64,000 nucleotides of DNA from Shewanella mesophila. Its GTDB lineage: Bacteria > Pseudomonadota > Gammaproteobacteria > Enterobacterales > Shewanellaceae. Location: positions 2,356,001-2,420,000 of the forward strand of contig NZ_CP080421.1 in NCBI RefSeq assembly GCF_019457515.1, written 5' to 3'. The notes under the pieces were generated by a model, which did no database searches, was not told where the DNA came from, and worked only from the letters and a program-made list of their open reading frames with translations. The position numbers and the translations under genes were made by a program. This document shows, piece after piece, positions 1 to 9,971 of this stretch; position 1 is the first letter of the stretch, and every line of letters starts with the position of its first letter.

Positions 1-1041
1 GAAGGTTTGCAGGCCATGAGCGATAGCGTACTCTATCCCTTGGTAATAACAGGTTTCGAAATGCAAACCGTCAAGCTCGACTAATGTGCCCCAGTAACGC
101 CCATAGAGGATATCTTCTGATACAAAATAGAGCGCAGCGGCAACTGGAACTATAGTTTGCTCGGTTTGATCGATCTGCTGAGTTTGTCCAGTTTCCTGAC
201 TAACGATAAGCAGCCTGATTGCATCCCCCATAGAAGCGACCAACTCAGTAAAAAATGCCAGATTGAGATAACCACTATGCCCCGAACGTTTATAATAGGT
301 CGCTTGATAACACCGACTAAAATGCTGCAATTGAGCCGTACTCACATCTTGTCCCTCAATAAACTGGAAACTCAATCCTTTACCTAGTATTTGACGACGT
401 TCTTTAAGGATATTTTTACGTTTACGACTGCTCATCTGTGCCAAAAACGCATCGAAGTCATGGTAGCCACGATTGTGCCAATGAAACTGGGTTCCCATCC
501 GGGTAAGGTAACCTGCATTGGCAAGGAGTTGCTGTTCAGCTTTGGAGTGAAACAGATGATGCCAGCTTGAGCCACCTATTTTTTCCAAAAGTTGCCCTAA
601 ATAATCACCCAGTTGCACCGTTAGTTGCTGGCGCTGTTCCATACTTAAGCGATCACTGAATCCAATCCTTGTACCGCCAATGGGAGTGAACGGAATGGCA
701 CTGACAAGTTTTGGATAATATTCTAGCTGATGACGCTCATAAGCCTGCGCCCACGCCCAATCAAATACATACTCACCATAGGAGTGGGTTTTAAGGTACA
801 TGGGCATTACCGCAACGAGCTCGTTATCTCGGTATACCATCACATGCATAGGAACCCAACCGCTCGCTATACCTACACACTCACTTATTTCGAGTGCATG
901 TAAAAAAGCATAACGCGTAAAAGGATTGTCTCGCCCCATCAATGCGGTCCAACGCGGCTCACCAATCTGCTCTATCTCACTGACTTGATGAAATTCGAAC
1001 AACTCAGCTCCAAATACCCCTGGCTCAAATAGCTTTGACAC
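1..1041 (-). CDS. GNAT-like N-acetyltransferase, COG3146 (DUF482) family, partial
   Basis: An open frame runs from a GTG at 1041 on the minus strand to the left edge without a stop (347 codons), so the C-terminus lies outside the window. The start is supported by AGGAG six bases upstream. The translation resembles the COG3146/DUF482 proteins, which carry a GNAT-like acyltransferase fold and are often labelled peptidoglycan-related: an N-terminal half with DNPFTRYAFLHALE, a basic SSRKRKNILKERR stretch near the middle, and GRYWG followed by LHFETCYYQGIEYAI near the edge. The real substrate of this family is not established. It is divergent from ggt, with about 80 bp between the two starts. Confidence 0.8.
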   Translation of the reverse strand, partial: MSKLFEPGVFGAELFEFHQVSEIEQIGEPRWTALMGRDNPFTRYAFLHALEISECVGIASGWVPMHVMVYRDNELVAVMPMYLKTHSYGEYVFDWAWAQAYERHQLEYYPKLVSAIPFTPIGGTRIGFSDRLSMEQRQQLTVQLGDYLGQLLEKIGGSSWHHLFHSKAEQQLLANAGYLTRMGTQFHWHNRGYHDFDAFLAQMSSRKRKNILKERRQILGKGLSFQFIEGQDVSTAQLQHFSRCYQATYYKRSGHSGYLNLAFFTELVASMGDAIRLLIVSQETGQTQQIDQTEQTIVPVAAALYFVSEDILYGRYWGTLVELDGLHFETCYYQGIEYAIAHGLQTF

Positions 1042-1121
1042 TCAAAACTCCTGTGATTGGCGAATCAATTTAGTTACAATCATCGGCCACAGAGGAACAA
1101 ATCAGACACAAAGGATTTATT

Positions 1122-2852
1122 GTGCGACCACTAAAAAGTTTAATCGTAGCACTATCTCTTTCAATACCCTTATTAAGCGGTCAGTTCGTCCATAGCGCCG
1201 AATCATCAATATACAGTAATAGCGCCACCGTCCAACCTATCTGGGCCCAACATGGTATGGTTGCCAGCCAAGAATCGGTCGCAACGCGCGTTGGTGTCGA
1301 TATTCTAAAACAGGGCGGCAACGCCGTCGATGCCGCGGTCGCCGTTGGTTTTGCCCTCGCCGTTACCCTACCAAGAGCTGGAAACATTGGCGGTGGCGGC
1401 TTTATGCTGGTGCATATGGCGAAAGAAGATAAGACGATAGCAATTGACTACCGCGAAGTCGCACCGTCACATGCAAACAAAGATATTTTTCTTAATGAAC
1501 AAGGCGATGCTGTCGCTAAATTAAGCCGAGAACATGGTCTCGCTGTCGGGGTACCTGGAACCGTTATGGGCATGGAGCTGGCGCTAAACAAATATGGCAC
1601 CATGAAGATGGAACAGGTTATAGCGCCAGCGATTAGACTCGCTAAAGATGGCTTCACCATCAGCCCAGATCTTGCCACATCACTTGCAGGCCTGAAACGC
1701 CGTATCTCACAATGGCCGAGTTCTAAGGTTATTTTCTATAAAGCTGATGGCAGTAATTTTCAAATTGGTGAGGTATTAGTACAAGCGGAACTCGCTCACT
1801 CCCTTGAATTAATCAGCCAACAAGGAAGCAAAGGGTTCTACGAGGGCGATACCGCAGAAAAGATCGTCAATGCAGTAACTGGAGCCGGCGGGATCATGAC
1901 CCTTGACGATCTCAAGCAGTATCAAGCAATTGAACGGGCACCAGTAACAGGTGAATATCGCGGGTATCAAGTCGTCTCTATGCCGCCGCCCTCATCTGGC
2001 GGTATTCATATTATTGAAATGCTCAATATGTTAGAACCCTATCCTATTGAAAAGTTGGGACATAACACAGCTGACACCCTACATATTATGGCCGAAGTGA
2101 TGAAGCGCGCCTACAGCGATCGCAGTAAGTATTTAGGCGATCCCGATTTCGTTAAAGTGCCAGTGTCGGAACTTACCAGCAAAAGTTATGCTAAAAACCG
2201 TAGCCGTGACATCAGCATCAATCGAGCAACTCCGAGTAGCGATATTGGTCCAGGTAAAATCACTGGCTACGAAAGCCCGCAAACGACTCACTACTCAGTC
2301 GTCGATAAATGGGGGAATGCGGTTGCCAATACCTATACGCTCAATTTTAGCTACGGCTCTGGCTTAGTGGCCCAAGGCACGGGGATTTTGCTCAACAATG
2401 AGATGGATGACTTCTCAGCCAAACCCGGTGTACCCAATGGATATGGGCTCATAGGTGGCGACGCCAACGCCGTAGAAGGACGAAAACGTCCACTAAGCTC
2501 CATGAGTCCAACGATTGTAATGAAAGATGGTAAACCCTTTATCGTAACCGGTAGCCCTGGTGGTGCTCGTATTATTAACACCACATTGCAAATCATCATG
2601 AATGTGATTGACCATAATCTCAATATTGCCGAGGCCAGTTATGCAAGTCGCGTCCATCATCAATGGCTACCTGATGAGTTGCGTGTCGAGAAAAGCCTCA
2701 ACCGCGATACTATTAATCTACTCGAGGCAAAAGGTCACAAGGTTTCAGTAAAAGATGCCATGGGCTCAACCCAATCAATTATGGTGACCGATGAAGGGAT
2801 CTTCGGGGCATCAGATCCAAGACGTGCAGGCAGCGAGACGTTAGGTTACTAA
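1122..2852 (+). CDS. ggt: gamma-glutamyltranspeptidase / glutathione hydrolase
   Basis: Periplasmic Ntn-hydrolase that removes the gamma-glutamyl group from glutathione and related peptides. The 576-residue precursor has a signal peptide (about residues 1-26, ending SAES). The autoprocessing site is clear: SPQ followed by TTHYSVVD, which puts the nucleophilic threonine of the small subunit at Thr388. The downstream substrate-binding motifs GILLNNEMDDFS, RPLSSMSPT and GSPGG are intact, so the enzyme should be active. It starts at GTG 1122, with AAGGA six bases upstream. The gene appears monocistronic and ends at a strong hairpin at 2904-2934. The protein is very close in sequence to enteric GGT. 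Confidence 0.95.
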   Translation: MRPLKSLIVALSLSIPLLSGQFVHSAESSIYSNSATVQPIWAQHGMVASQESVATRVGVDILKQGGNAVDAAVAVGFALAVTLPRAGNIGGGGFMLVHMAKEDKTIAIDYREVAPSHANKDIFLNEQGDAVAKLSREHGLAVGVPGTVMGMELALNKYGTMKMEQVIAPAIRLAKDGFTISPDLATSLAGLKRRISQWPSSKVIFYKADGSNFQIGEVLVQAELAHSLELISQQGSKGFYEGDTAEKIVNAVTGAGGIMTLDDLKQYQAIERAPVTGEYRGYQVVSMPPPSSGGIHIIEMLNMLEPYPIEKLGHNTADTLHIMAEVMKRAYSDRSKYLGDPDFVKVPVSELTSKSYAKNRSRDISINRATPSSDIGPGKITGYESPQTTHYSVVDKWGNAVANTYTLNFSYGSGLVAQGTGILLNNEMDDFSAKPGVPNGYGLIGGDANAVEGRKRPLSSMSPTIVMKDGKPFIVTGSPGGARIINTTLQIIMNVIDHNLNIAEASYASRVHHQWLPDELRVEKSLNRDTINLLEAKGHKVSVKDAMGSTQSIMVTDEGIFGASDPRRAGSETLGY

Positions 2853-2903
2853 TATCAAGAACGTGGCTAATATTTAAAGCCAAATGGCTAGCATTCAAAA
2901 CAG

Positions 2904-2934
2904 AAAGGGAAGCAGATGCTTCCCTTTTATTTTT
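2904..2934. terminator. intrinsic terminator between ggt and the chemoreceptor gene
   Basis: AAAGGGAAGCA (2904-2914) and TGCTTCCCTTT (2917-2927) form a perfect stem followed by TATTTTT. It ends ggt and could also serve the convergent chemoreceptor gene, which stops at 2968. Confidence 0.85.
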
Positions 2935-2967
2935 ACAGCTAGGTCACCCATATTTCGTATTCAAAAT

Positions 2968-4539
2968 TTAGTTGCGCTTTACGCTTTGCTTCCAAAATTG
3001 CTGCGAAAGATGGTGAGTCTTGGCTGATAATCGAGAAACCTGCTGACCACGCTCTGCCGCATTCTGGGTTTGAGTCAGGCTTTGGCGAGCAAGCTCATTA
3101 ATTAGCTGAATGGATTGACTAATATCGTTGGCAACTGCAGTCTGCTGTGACATGGCCGCGGCATTTTCATCGCTCATCACATTCATCTTATTGATCGACT
3201 GGCGTAGCTCTTCAAACGAATCGTCAACTTGCTGCGCTAAGGCAACCGATAACTCGGCCTTTCGCTGGCCCGCTTGCATAGTATGGGTCGCCTTAACGGT
3301 GCTATCTCTAAACTTACTCACGATCGTTTCGATATGAGATGTCGACTCACTGGTCCTACTCGATAGTTGCCTAACCTCATCGGCAACCACAGCAAAGCCC
3401 CTGCCCGACTCGCCAGCTCTAGCCGCTTCTATCGCTGCATTTAATGCAAGTAAGTTAGTCTGCTCAGCAATCGCTCTAATCACCTCAAGTACTTGATTGA
3501 TCTCTTGGCTATCTTGCTCGATTGATGCAACCAACACAGAAAAGTTACCCACTTCAGAGTTGAGCTGATTAATTGCATCTATCACCTTCTCAAGCAGCTT
3601 ATGTCCCTGCTCTGCAGACTGATGACTAAGCGACGTCTCTTCCGCCGTCTGCTGAATATTTTGGCTCACTTCAGCAAAGCTTGCGCTCATCTGCTCCATC
3701 GCCGTTGCAGCCTGATGGGTTTGTTCACTCTGACTGTCAGCCCGTTCGCTAGTATCTGAAATAGTGTCGTTTAAGCTTGCGCTTAACGACTCAATAGACT
3801 CGGCAGAATCAGCCATACGGCCAACCACACCACCCGTCTCTGTCAGCAAATATTCTAGGGTAAAACTTACCTTACCGATCTCATCTTGACGACCGCTATA
3901 GATACCGGTCGCCAAAGGATCGTCAATCAGTCCTGTGGCTTTATTGACTAATTCATTAAATGGCTTGAGTACTCGATGCAAGAATATACTGCCTACGACT
4001 GCACCAACGAATGCAGCCATCATAGTCGAATAGCTCGATAGCAAGGCGGTAAGTAACACTGAAGATATTAGGGCAGTAAATAACTTACCGTTAAAGTTCA
4101 GCAAAGGTTTTTTTAACGCCTTAGGTTGTTTACCCTCATTGAGTGCTTGATAAATTTGCGACGCCCGGCGAATTTGATCGGCCGTTGCTTTTTTACGAAC
4201 GGATTGATATTCGTGTATTTCACCGTTTTCAAAGACAGGTGCAACATAGGCGTTCACCCAATAGTAGTCGCCACTTTTAGTACGATTCTTTATCACTCCT
4301 GTCCATGGTTTCCCCAGCTTAAGACGCGACCACATTGATTCATATACCGCAGAAGGCATATCAGGATGGCGAACGATATTGTGAGGTTGTTGGTGTAGCT
4401 CATCAAAAGTGTATTCAGAGGCTTGAGTAAATCCCTGATTAGCATATTTAACCTTGCCGTTAAGATCCGTTGTTGTGAGTAGGATACAATCGTCAGTCAA
4501 CGCCCTTTCGCTTTTTGTCACAGGTTGATTATTGCGCAT
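2968..4539 (-). CDS. Aer-like methyl-accepting chemotaxis protein with PAS sensor
   Basis: A 523-residue chemoreceptor. Residues about 15-125 form an Aer-type PAS domain ([13 protein letters not shown], the [10 protein letters not shown] signature, [13 protein letters not shown]), which in Aer binds FAD and reads redox or oxygen state. A hydrophobic hairpin follows at about 152-188, then a HAMP-like linker, then a long coiled coil whose CheA/CheW-contacting tip ([20 protein letters not shown] region, about 354-395) is well conserved. There is no periplasmic domain between the membrane segments, as in Aer. It is transcribed alone, convergent with ggt, and a palindrome like an FNR box lies 63 bp upstream. 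That it performs energy taxis is inferred from this architecture. Confidence 0.88.
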   Translation of the reverse strand: MRNNQPVTKSERALTDDCILLTTTDLNGKVKYANQGFTQASEYTFDELHQQPHNIVRHPDMPSAVYESMWSRLKLGKPWTGVIKNRTKSGDYYWVNAYVAPVFENGEIHEYQSVRKKATADQIRRASQIYQALNEGKQPKALKKPLLNFNGKLFTALISSVLLTALLSSYSTMMAAFVGAVVGSIFLHRVLKPFNELVNKATGLIDDPLATGIYSGRQDEIGKVSFTLEYLLTETGGVVGRMADSAESIESLSASLNDTISDTSERADSQSEQTHQAATAMEQMSASFAEVSQNIQQTAEETSLSHQSAEQGHKLLEKVIDAINQLNSEVGNFSVLVASIEQDSQEINQVLEVIRAIAEQTNLLALNAAIEAARAGESGRGFAVVADEVRQLSSRTSESTSHIETIVSKFRDSTVKATHTMQAGQRKAELSVALAQQVDDSFEELRQSINKMNVMSDENAAAMSQQTAVANDISQSIQLINELARQSLTQTQNAAERGQQVSRLSAKTHHLSQQFWKQSVKRN

Positions 4540-4601
4540 ATTATTATTCTTAGTACCGAGATAGACGAGCTACATTGTTGCAAAAACAAGCATGTGGTTT
4601 T

Positions 4602-4615
4602 TTGATTACAGTCAA
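4602..4615. promoter_or_regulatory. FNR/EtrA-like box upstream of the Aer-like receptor
   Basis: The sequence TTGAT-TACA-GTCAA matches the FNR consensus TTGAT-N4-ATCAA at 9 of 10 positions. It lies 63 bp before the receptor ATG at 4539, in the 277 bp gene-free gap. The site is seen in the sequence; binding is inferred. Confidence 0.5.
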
Positions 4616-4816
4616 AAAGTTACAAGCTAGAAACTGATATTCAAAATAAATTTTACGATTAATGAAACAACTTTAGTTAAACCACAACTCGGCAGAGATT
4701 TCGCCTGAACTCAGCTAAACAAAGAGAAGTTTCAACTGTGTTCAGGTTATCGCTCAAGCTTGATCACACCTCATAACCGCTGTACGGCTAGATACTTTAC
4801 GGCTACTTGTTTAGCG

Positions 4817-6400
4817 CTAGTGTTTTACCGCCAATTCCACAAAAGCTGCGGTATACATTTTAAGATTAAGCATAAACTGCTCCCGCGTAATAAACTCCTG
4901 TTCACTATGCCCTGTGTATTCAACGCCAGGCATCGCAGGACCAAAACTCAGCGCATTGGGAAATAGCTTGCTGTTGGTTGAGCCGCCGATAGCGACAGGC
5001 TTGGGGTTCTTAACACCAGAGAAGTGACCAAAGACGGATAACAAGGTCTGTAAATGGGGCGCATTATCCATCAGTTTAGGTTCGCCCCAGTAGGTCTCAA
5101 TATGCTCAAGCCTGACACCATGATCTTGTTGCCATGCTTTTAGCGCTGCTTGAGTTTGACGTTCAAGCAGCTCAGGGCTTTTGCCAAGAGGACGTCTCAG
5201 GTTCATCACCAGTTCTGTGCCTTGCTCTGTGGATTTTACAACCGTCGGCGCCAATGTCATCTTGCCCATGAAATCATCGCTATAGCCAATATCACCAAAC
5301 TGCTCAGCGTAAATACCCAGCCCTATCATTTGAGCAATGAAAGATTGGGTTAACGATGCTTGGTTTTTAGGCCATGAAAATCCCGCTAATACCTGAGCCA
5401 AATGAGTTACGGCATTTATGCCAACTTCTGGCGTAGATGAATGGGCCGATTTACCATCGGCCAATATTGTAACTCTGTCGCCATCGGTTAAAAATTGATA
5501 ACGCATGCCCTGCTGCAGCTCACTGCGTTGTTTGAGTTGCAGCAATAACTTTGCATCGACATTAGCTATGCTAGCCCTAGCCTGTTGAGGAATTTGGCTT
5601 GCAAACGCCCCGCCGCTAAAGGTCATTAAACTTGGCCTTTTAGGATCCATGTCTGTGGTTTTATTTGGTACTAATAAACGGATCTCGCTCCAACCCTTTT
5701 CCGCAGTAACAACCGGATATTCTGCATCTATGGTGATATTGATATCGGCTGGAGTGAAACCCGTTAGAAATGTTTTTAATGGATCCCAATCTGACTCTTC
5801 CGCCATATAAACCATCAACTCTATACGTCTATCTAATGACACGCCTTTATCTTTAATCGCTTTCATTGCGTACATCGCGGTGACGATTGGACCTTTGTCA
5901 TCTTCGGTTCCTCGGCCTATGAGTAACCCAGGGGTGGATGTCATATCTAATTCATAGGGACTCTTTTTCCAAAGTTTGGGATCCGCAGGCTGAACATCAC
6001 CGTGGGTGATCACGCCTAACTTTCGATCATTATCACCAAGGCCGATCAAAACGACATAACCATGATCGGCGTAATCGAGCCCCAATTGGGCACTTAGGTG
6101 CTTAAGCTCCGATTTAAAATTTATAAACTCAGGATTGGTTTCAGGGGTTAAGCCATCAATGGCAACCGTATTAAAGCTGACCAGTTTTGCTAGACTCACG
6201 ATAGTCTGTTCACCATATTTTGCCACGGCGTAATTGGCCAAAGTATCAGCCATGGTAGAAACAGAATTAAGTTGATAATGATCAATTGGTTGTGAAACAG
6301 CATTGGCATAAAACACACCAAATGGAGTTAACAACGCCGAGCAAAAGAGTGTAGATGAAACAAGTATGCGTTGTAAGAATAGCGGTCTAAGAGTGATCAT
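4817..6400 (-). CDS. exported M20 family dipeptidase/metallopeptidase
   Basis: A 527-residue M20 zinc peptidase with a probable N-terminal signal peptide (about residues 1-34), so it acts in the envelope. The metal ligands can be followed in order: His133 and Asp135 (THGDVQ), the bridging Asp in GRGTEDDKGP (about 167-168), the Glu201-Glu202 pair (MAEESD), Asp225 (DAEYPV) and a C-terminal GHSEQEF histidine. The pattern resembles PepV-like dipeptidases. The ATG at 6400 has no good ribosome-binding site but gives the best signal peptide. It is divergent from the M3 peptidase gene, and both probably serve peptide breakdown. Exact substrate unknown. Confidence 0.85.
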   Translation of the reverse strand: MITLRPLFLQRILVSSTLFCSALLTPFGVFYANAVSQPIDHYQLNSVSTMADTLANYAVAKYGEQTIVSLAKLVSFNTVAIDGLTPETNPEFINFKSELKHLSAQLGLDYADHGYVVLIGLGDNDRKLGVITHGDVQPADPKLWKKSPYELDMTSTPGLLIGRGTEDDKGPIVTAMYAMKAIKDKGVSLDRRIELMVYMAEESDWDPLKTFLTGFTPADINITIDAEYPVVTAEKGWSEIRLLVPNKTTDMDPKRPSLMTFSGGAFASQIPQQARASIANVDAKLLLQLKQRSELQQGMRYQFLTDGDRVTILADGKSAHSSTPEVGINAVTHLAQVLAGFSWPKNQASLTQSFIAQMIGLGIYAEQFGDIGYSDDFMGKMTLAPTVVKSTEQGTELVMNLRRPLGKSPELLERQTQAALKAWQQDHGVRLEHIETYWGEPKLMDNAPHLQTLLSVFGHFSGVKNPKPVAIGGSTNSKLFPNALSFGPAMPGVEYTGHSEQEFITREQFMLNLKMYTAAFVELAVKH

Positions 6401-6547
6401 GTTTTTAATTGTTATTAGCTAGAACATCGCATTTTGCCACAAATCGGCTCATTTAAAATGCAAAAACAACCCGCTCACAACATTTGTTACAAACAAAACA
6501 CAGTTTTTATAGATCTATCGCCAATAACCATGATAATTAACGCCTTT

Positions 6548-6575
6548 AATGCCATGCACTGTGCATTTTGGCATT
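6548..6575. repeat. interrupted palindrome upstream of the M3 peptidase gene
   Basis: AATGCC (6548-6553) pairs with GGCATT (6570-6575), and TGCAC (6555-6559) pairs with GTGCA (6561-6565), inside the divergent promoter region. It could be an operator or a 5' UTR hairpin. No known regulator is recognised. Confidence 0.3.
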
Positions 6576-6661
6576 TAATTGCGGCAATGGGTTTCATTGA
6601 TAGTCCATGTAGCAATACTCGCTTTTTAGCATCAATATCATCACCAAAACGGGGATTTATT

Positions 6662-8842
6662 ATGAAGGGAACAACCCTCAAGCCACTCGTATCAGCTATG
6701 GCACTCACCTTTGCGCTGGGCGCATGCAGTTCAAATACCGTCAGCACTGGCGAGACAAACATAGCGCCAAATGTGGTTGCACAGCAGATTATCGATAACA
6801 ACGCGAGCAACCCATTTTTTAAACCCTATGACACTTACATGGGGATCCCCGATTTCGATAAGATTAAGCCAGAGCATTATCTTCCAGCATTTAAAGCGGG
6901 CATAGCTCAGCACAAAGCAGAGATCCAAGCCATTATCGATAATTCAGAAGCCCCCACCTTCGCAAATACTATAGAAGCGATGGAGTTTTCGGGTGAATTG
7001 ACCACTAAAGTGGCCAGCGTTTTTTATAATTTAACTAGCGCTGATACCAACGATGAATTGCAGGCGATCTCAAAAGAGGTCTCACCCATGCTCTCTTCTG
7101 CCGGTGATGACATACTGCTCAATGACAAATTATTTCAAAGAGTCAAAACCGTATATAACCAAAAAGAGACGCTAAATCTAACCGTTGCTCAGCAAAAACT
7201 ACTCGAAGATACCTATAAATCCTTTACCCGAGGTGGCGCTAACCTCAGTAACGCCGACAAGATTAAGCTGCGTGCACTGAATGAAAAACTGGGCAAACTC
7301 AGCCTAGAGTTCGGCGATAACTTGTTAGCAGAGACAAATGCATTTGAGCTAGTCATTGACAATGAAGCGGACCTAGCGGGTCTGCCACAAGACGTGATTA
7401 ACACCGCCGCACAAACAGCCACAAAACGTGGTCATGACGGCAAATGGGTATTTACCACTCAACGTCCATCTATCACGCCGTTTTTAACCTATGCCGACAA
7501 CCGAGACTTACGTGAGATGATCTATAAAGGTTATATCGAACGTGGTAACAACAATAACGCCAATGACAACAAAAAAATCTTGGCTGAAATGGCAGCGCTT
7601 CGCGCACAAAGAGCACAGCTAATGGGTTACAAATCCCATGCACACTTTGTATTAGAAGAACGCACGGCTAAGACCCCAGAAAACGTATACGGCTTACTCA
7701 ATAAGGTATGGCCTGCGGCATTAGGTCAAGCAAAGGCTGAAGTCGCAGAGATGCAGAAGCTTATCGACGCTGAAGGTGGCGATTTTAAACTCGCCGCTTG
7801 GGACTGGTGGTATTACTCAGATAAAATTCGTGTGGCCAAATACAGCTTTAACGAGCAACAGACACGCCCTTACTTTTCATTAGAGAATACCCTTAAGGGT
7901 GTGTTCTATACGGCTAATCGCCTCTATGGCATCACGGTAAAAGAGCGTACCGATCTGCCTAAATACAATGATGAGGTGCGTACATGGGAGGTCTATGATA
8001 AAGATGGCTCACTTATGGCCATCTTTATGGGTGACTATTATGTCCGTGACAGTAAGCGCGGTGGCGCATGGGCAAACGCGTACCGCCAGCAATTCAATAT
8101 GAACGGTGTTGAGTCTAAACCCATTATTGTTAACGTGCTGAACTACCCACGCCCAGTTGGCGATGAGCCTGCGCTGCTCACCTTTGATGAGGCCAGTACC
8201 CTATTCCATGAATTTGGTCATGCGCTGCACGGCATGCTATCAAATGTGAAATATCGCTCACAGGCAGGTACATCTGTGCCACGCGACTATGTAGAGTTCC
8301 CATCGCAAGTCATGGAAAATTGGATGACTCAACCAGAAGTATTAGCCCAGTTTGCTAAACACTATAAAACTGGTGAGGTGATCCCTCAATCACTCGTTGA
8401 AAAAATTCAAGCCGCCAGCAAATTTAACCAAGGCTTTGCTACTGTCGAGTATATGGCCGCGACTAAACTCGACCTTGATTGGCATACCCTGACCGACTTT
8501 ACGCCAAAAGATGCTGCACAATTTGAAGCCGATTCGTTAGACAAAATGGGCTTGATTAGTGAAATCGCACCGCGTTATCGCAGTACCTACTTCTCACACA
8601 TCTTCTCAGGTGGATACTCTGCTGGTTACTACAGCTACCTGTGGTCAGATATTTTAGGTGCCGATGCATTTGAAGCCTTTAAAGAGAATGGTATTTTTGA
8701 CAAAGCAACTGCTGATGCCTTTAGAAACAACGTACTATCTCAAGGTGGCAGTGAAGATCCTATGCTACTTTACAAGCAGTTCCGTGGTAAAGAAGCAGGA
8801 ATAGAACCACTGCTTCGCAGCCGAGGACTATTGTCGAAATAA
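6662..8842 (+). CDS. dcp: M3 family metallopeptidase, peptidyl-dipeptidase Dcp-like lipoprotein
   Basis: Zinc peptidase of the thimet oligopeptidase/Dcp family that removes C-terminal dipeptides from short peptides. The zinc site HEFGH is at residues 516-520, with the third ligand in the following YVEFPSQVMENW block. The frame is open upstream to 6434, but the ATG at 6662 is chosen because GGGGA sits six bases before it and the protein then begins with a lipoprotein signal (LTFALGAC-SS). This gives 726 residues, a length usual for the family. Enteric Dcp is not a lipoprotein, so envelope anchoring here is a prediction from the lipobox. It is divergent from the M20 peptidase gene. Confidence 0.9.
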   Translation: MKGTTLKPLVSAMALTFALGACSSNTVSTGETNIAPNVVAQQIIDNNASNPFFKPYDTYMGIPDFDKIKPEHYLPAFKAGIAQHKAEIQAIIDNSEAPTFANTIEAMEFSGELTTKVASVFYNLTSADTNDELQAISKEVSPMLSSAGDDILLNDKLFQRVKTVYNQKETLNLTVAQQKLLEDTYKSFTRGGANLSNADKIKLRALNEKLGKLSLEFGDNLLAETNAFELVIDNEADLAGLPQDVINTAAQTATKRGHDGKWVFTTQRPSITPFLTYADNRDLREMIYKGYIERGNNNNANDNKKILAEMAALRAQRAQLMGYKSHAHFVLEERTAKTPENVYGLLNKVWPAALGQAKAEVAEMQKLIDAEGGDFKLAAWDWWYYSDKIRVAKYSFNEQQTRPYFSLENTLKGVFYTANRLYGITVKERTDLPKYNDEVRTWEVYDKDGSLMAIFMGDYYVRDSKRGGAWANAYRQQFNMNGVESKPIIVNVLNYPRPVGDEPALLTFDEASTLFHEFGHALHGMLSNVKYRSQAGTSVPRDYVEFPSQVMENWMTQPEVLAQFAKHYKTGEVIPQSLVEKIQAASKFNQGFATVEYMAATKLDLDWHTLTDFTPKDAAQFEADSLDKMGLISEIAPRYRSTYFSHIFSGGYSAGYYSYLWSDILGADAFEAFKENGIFDKATADAFRNNVLSQGGSEDPMLLYKQFRGKEAGIEPLLRSRGLLSK

Positions 8843-9290
8843 TCCGTTATCAATAAAAAGATGATCGCTCAACGAGCGTTAAGACTGGTAAAGCAAGAAT
8901 TTGATTATTCTTGCTTTACCTTGATTAATACCATATCAAAAGCGCTAAATACTCGCTGAGTCGGTCACTTTCTTACCTTTATCTGTATTGATGCTTAGCG
9001 TTGAAATAACGCAAATATAAGCATAATTTTTGATCTAAAACCTACCTTGAACACTATAACCTAATAGATAACCCGATCGGCGGCCCTGATAGAAGGGTTT
9101 AACGCCCACCACAGGCAAAACAGCGCTAAGCTTAAATCCATTGTAGATGCAAAATGTTGTACCGCGTTATAGAGATAAATATTGAGCAACAAGGTATAAC
9201 CGACTCTTACTATTATGGTAAAACATTGATGTTAACGATGGGTTAACACACGCCGATACATGTTCGGTTTTGCTGATGAACTGAGAAAAA
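8843..9290. other. gene-free stretch after the M3 peptidase gene
   Basis: 448 bp without a supportable gene. It holds a short hairpin CGCTC-AAC-GAGCG at 8866-8878, a perfect 14 bp stem at 8887-8920, and the promoter region of the cupredoxin operon. I see no clear -35/-10 pair. Confidence 0.5.
8887..8920. terminator. perfect 14 bp hairpin downstream of the M3 peptidase gene
   Basis: GGTAAAGCAAGAAT (8887-8900) and its exact complement (8907-8920) enclose a six-base loop. The U-tract is poor (TTGATT), so it may stabilise the mRNA end or terminate only weakly. Confidence 0.5.
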
Positions 9291-9293
9291 TTG

Positions 9294-9971
9294 ATGCTAA
9301 AACAATTAATTTTACCCACACTTTTCGGATTGATGCTTTCCGCTCAGGTTCATAGTGCGAGTATTAAGATCGACATTTCTGATAGTCAAACCCGCCCCAT
9401 TGCCGACGCTGTAGTCGAACTGATATCGGCGCAAGAGACGCTAGCAGTGCCAAACGAAATAGTGACTGAACATTATGAGATACAGCAGCAAAATAGAACC
9501 TTCAATCCATTTGTTCTGGCTATTCCCCAAGGCGCTAAAGTCGATTTTCCGAACCTGGACAAAACACGCCATCACGTATATTCATTTTCAGAGGCTAAGC
9601 CGTTTGAATTAAAGCTATATGTGGGTAAAGCGGAAGCACCTGTATTATTCGATAAGCCTGGGTTAGTTGCCATAGGCTGTAATATTCATGACTATATGCA
9701 AGCCTTTATCTATGTGGCTAAAAGCCCTTACGTCGGCGTTAGTGACGACAGTGGACATTTAGTGTTCAATGATATTCCCAAAGGCAGTTACCTGGTCAAA
9801 CTCTGGCACCCGTGGCAACTAAGCGCTTCAGAACCGCTCCCGCTGACGGTATTTGATGACCCTCAGTCACTTTCTCTACAGTTGCAAATAAAGCACCAAC
9901 CAAAACCCTCTTCGCCCCCAGCGGGTTTTAGCCAGCTCGCAACCGAAAAAGTCAATGATGATGCAAAATAG
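9294..9971 (+). CDS. exported cupredoxin-like protein (annotated in relatives as methylamine utilization protein)
   Basis: A 225-residue exported protein: signal peptide about 1-22 (ending VHSAS), then a plastocyanin-like beta domain. Likely copper ligands are visible as His94 in TRHHVYSF, and Cys129, His132 and Met135 in GCNIHDYM, the usual type-1 order. A carboxypeptidase-regulatory-like segment (GHLVFNDIPKGSYLVKLWHP) follows. The reading frame also permits TTG at 9291, but ATG 9294 with GAG eight bases upstream is preferred. It overlaps the next gene by 17 bp, so the two are co-translated. The methylamine label comes from homologues; nothing here shows methylamine metabolism, and a copper or electron-transfer sensory role is equally possible. 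Confidence 0.8.
   Translation: MLKQLILPTLFGLMLSAQVHSASIKIDISDSQTRPIADAVVELISAQETLAVPNEIVTEHYEIQQQNRTFNPFVLAIPQGAKVDFPNLDKTRHHVYSFSEAKPFELKLYVGKAEAPVLFDKPGLVAIGCNIHDYMQAFIYVAKSPYVGVSDDSGHLVFNDIPKGSYLVKLWHPWQLSASEPLPLTVFDDPQSLSLQLQIKHQPKPSSPPAGFSQLATEKVNDDAK

Noticed and set aside
6434..6661. 76-codon N-terminal extension of the M3 peptidase
   Set aside because: The downstream ATG has a strong ribosome-binding site and yields a lipoprotein signal; the extension would bury that signal.
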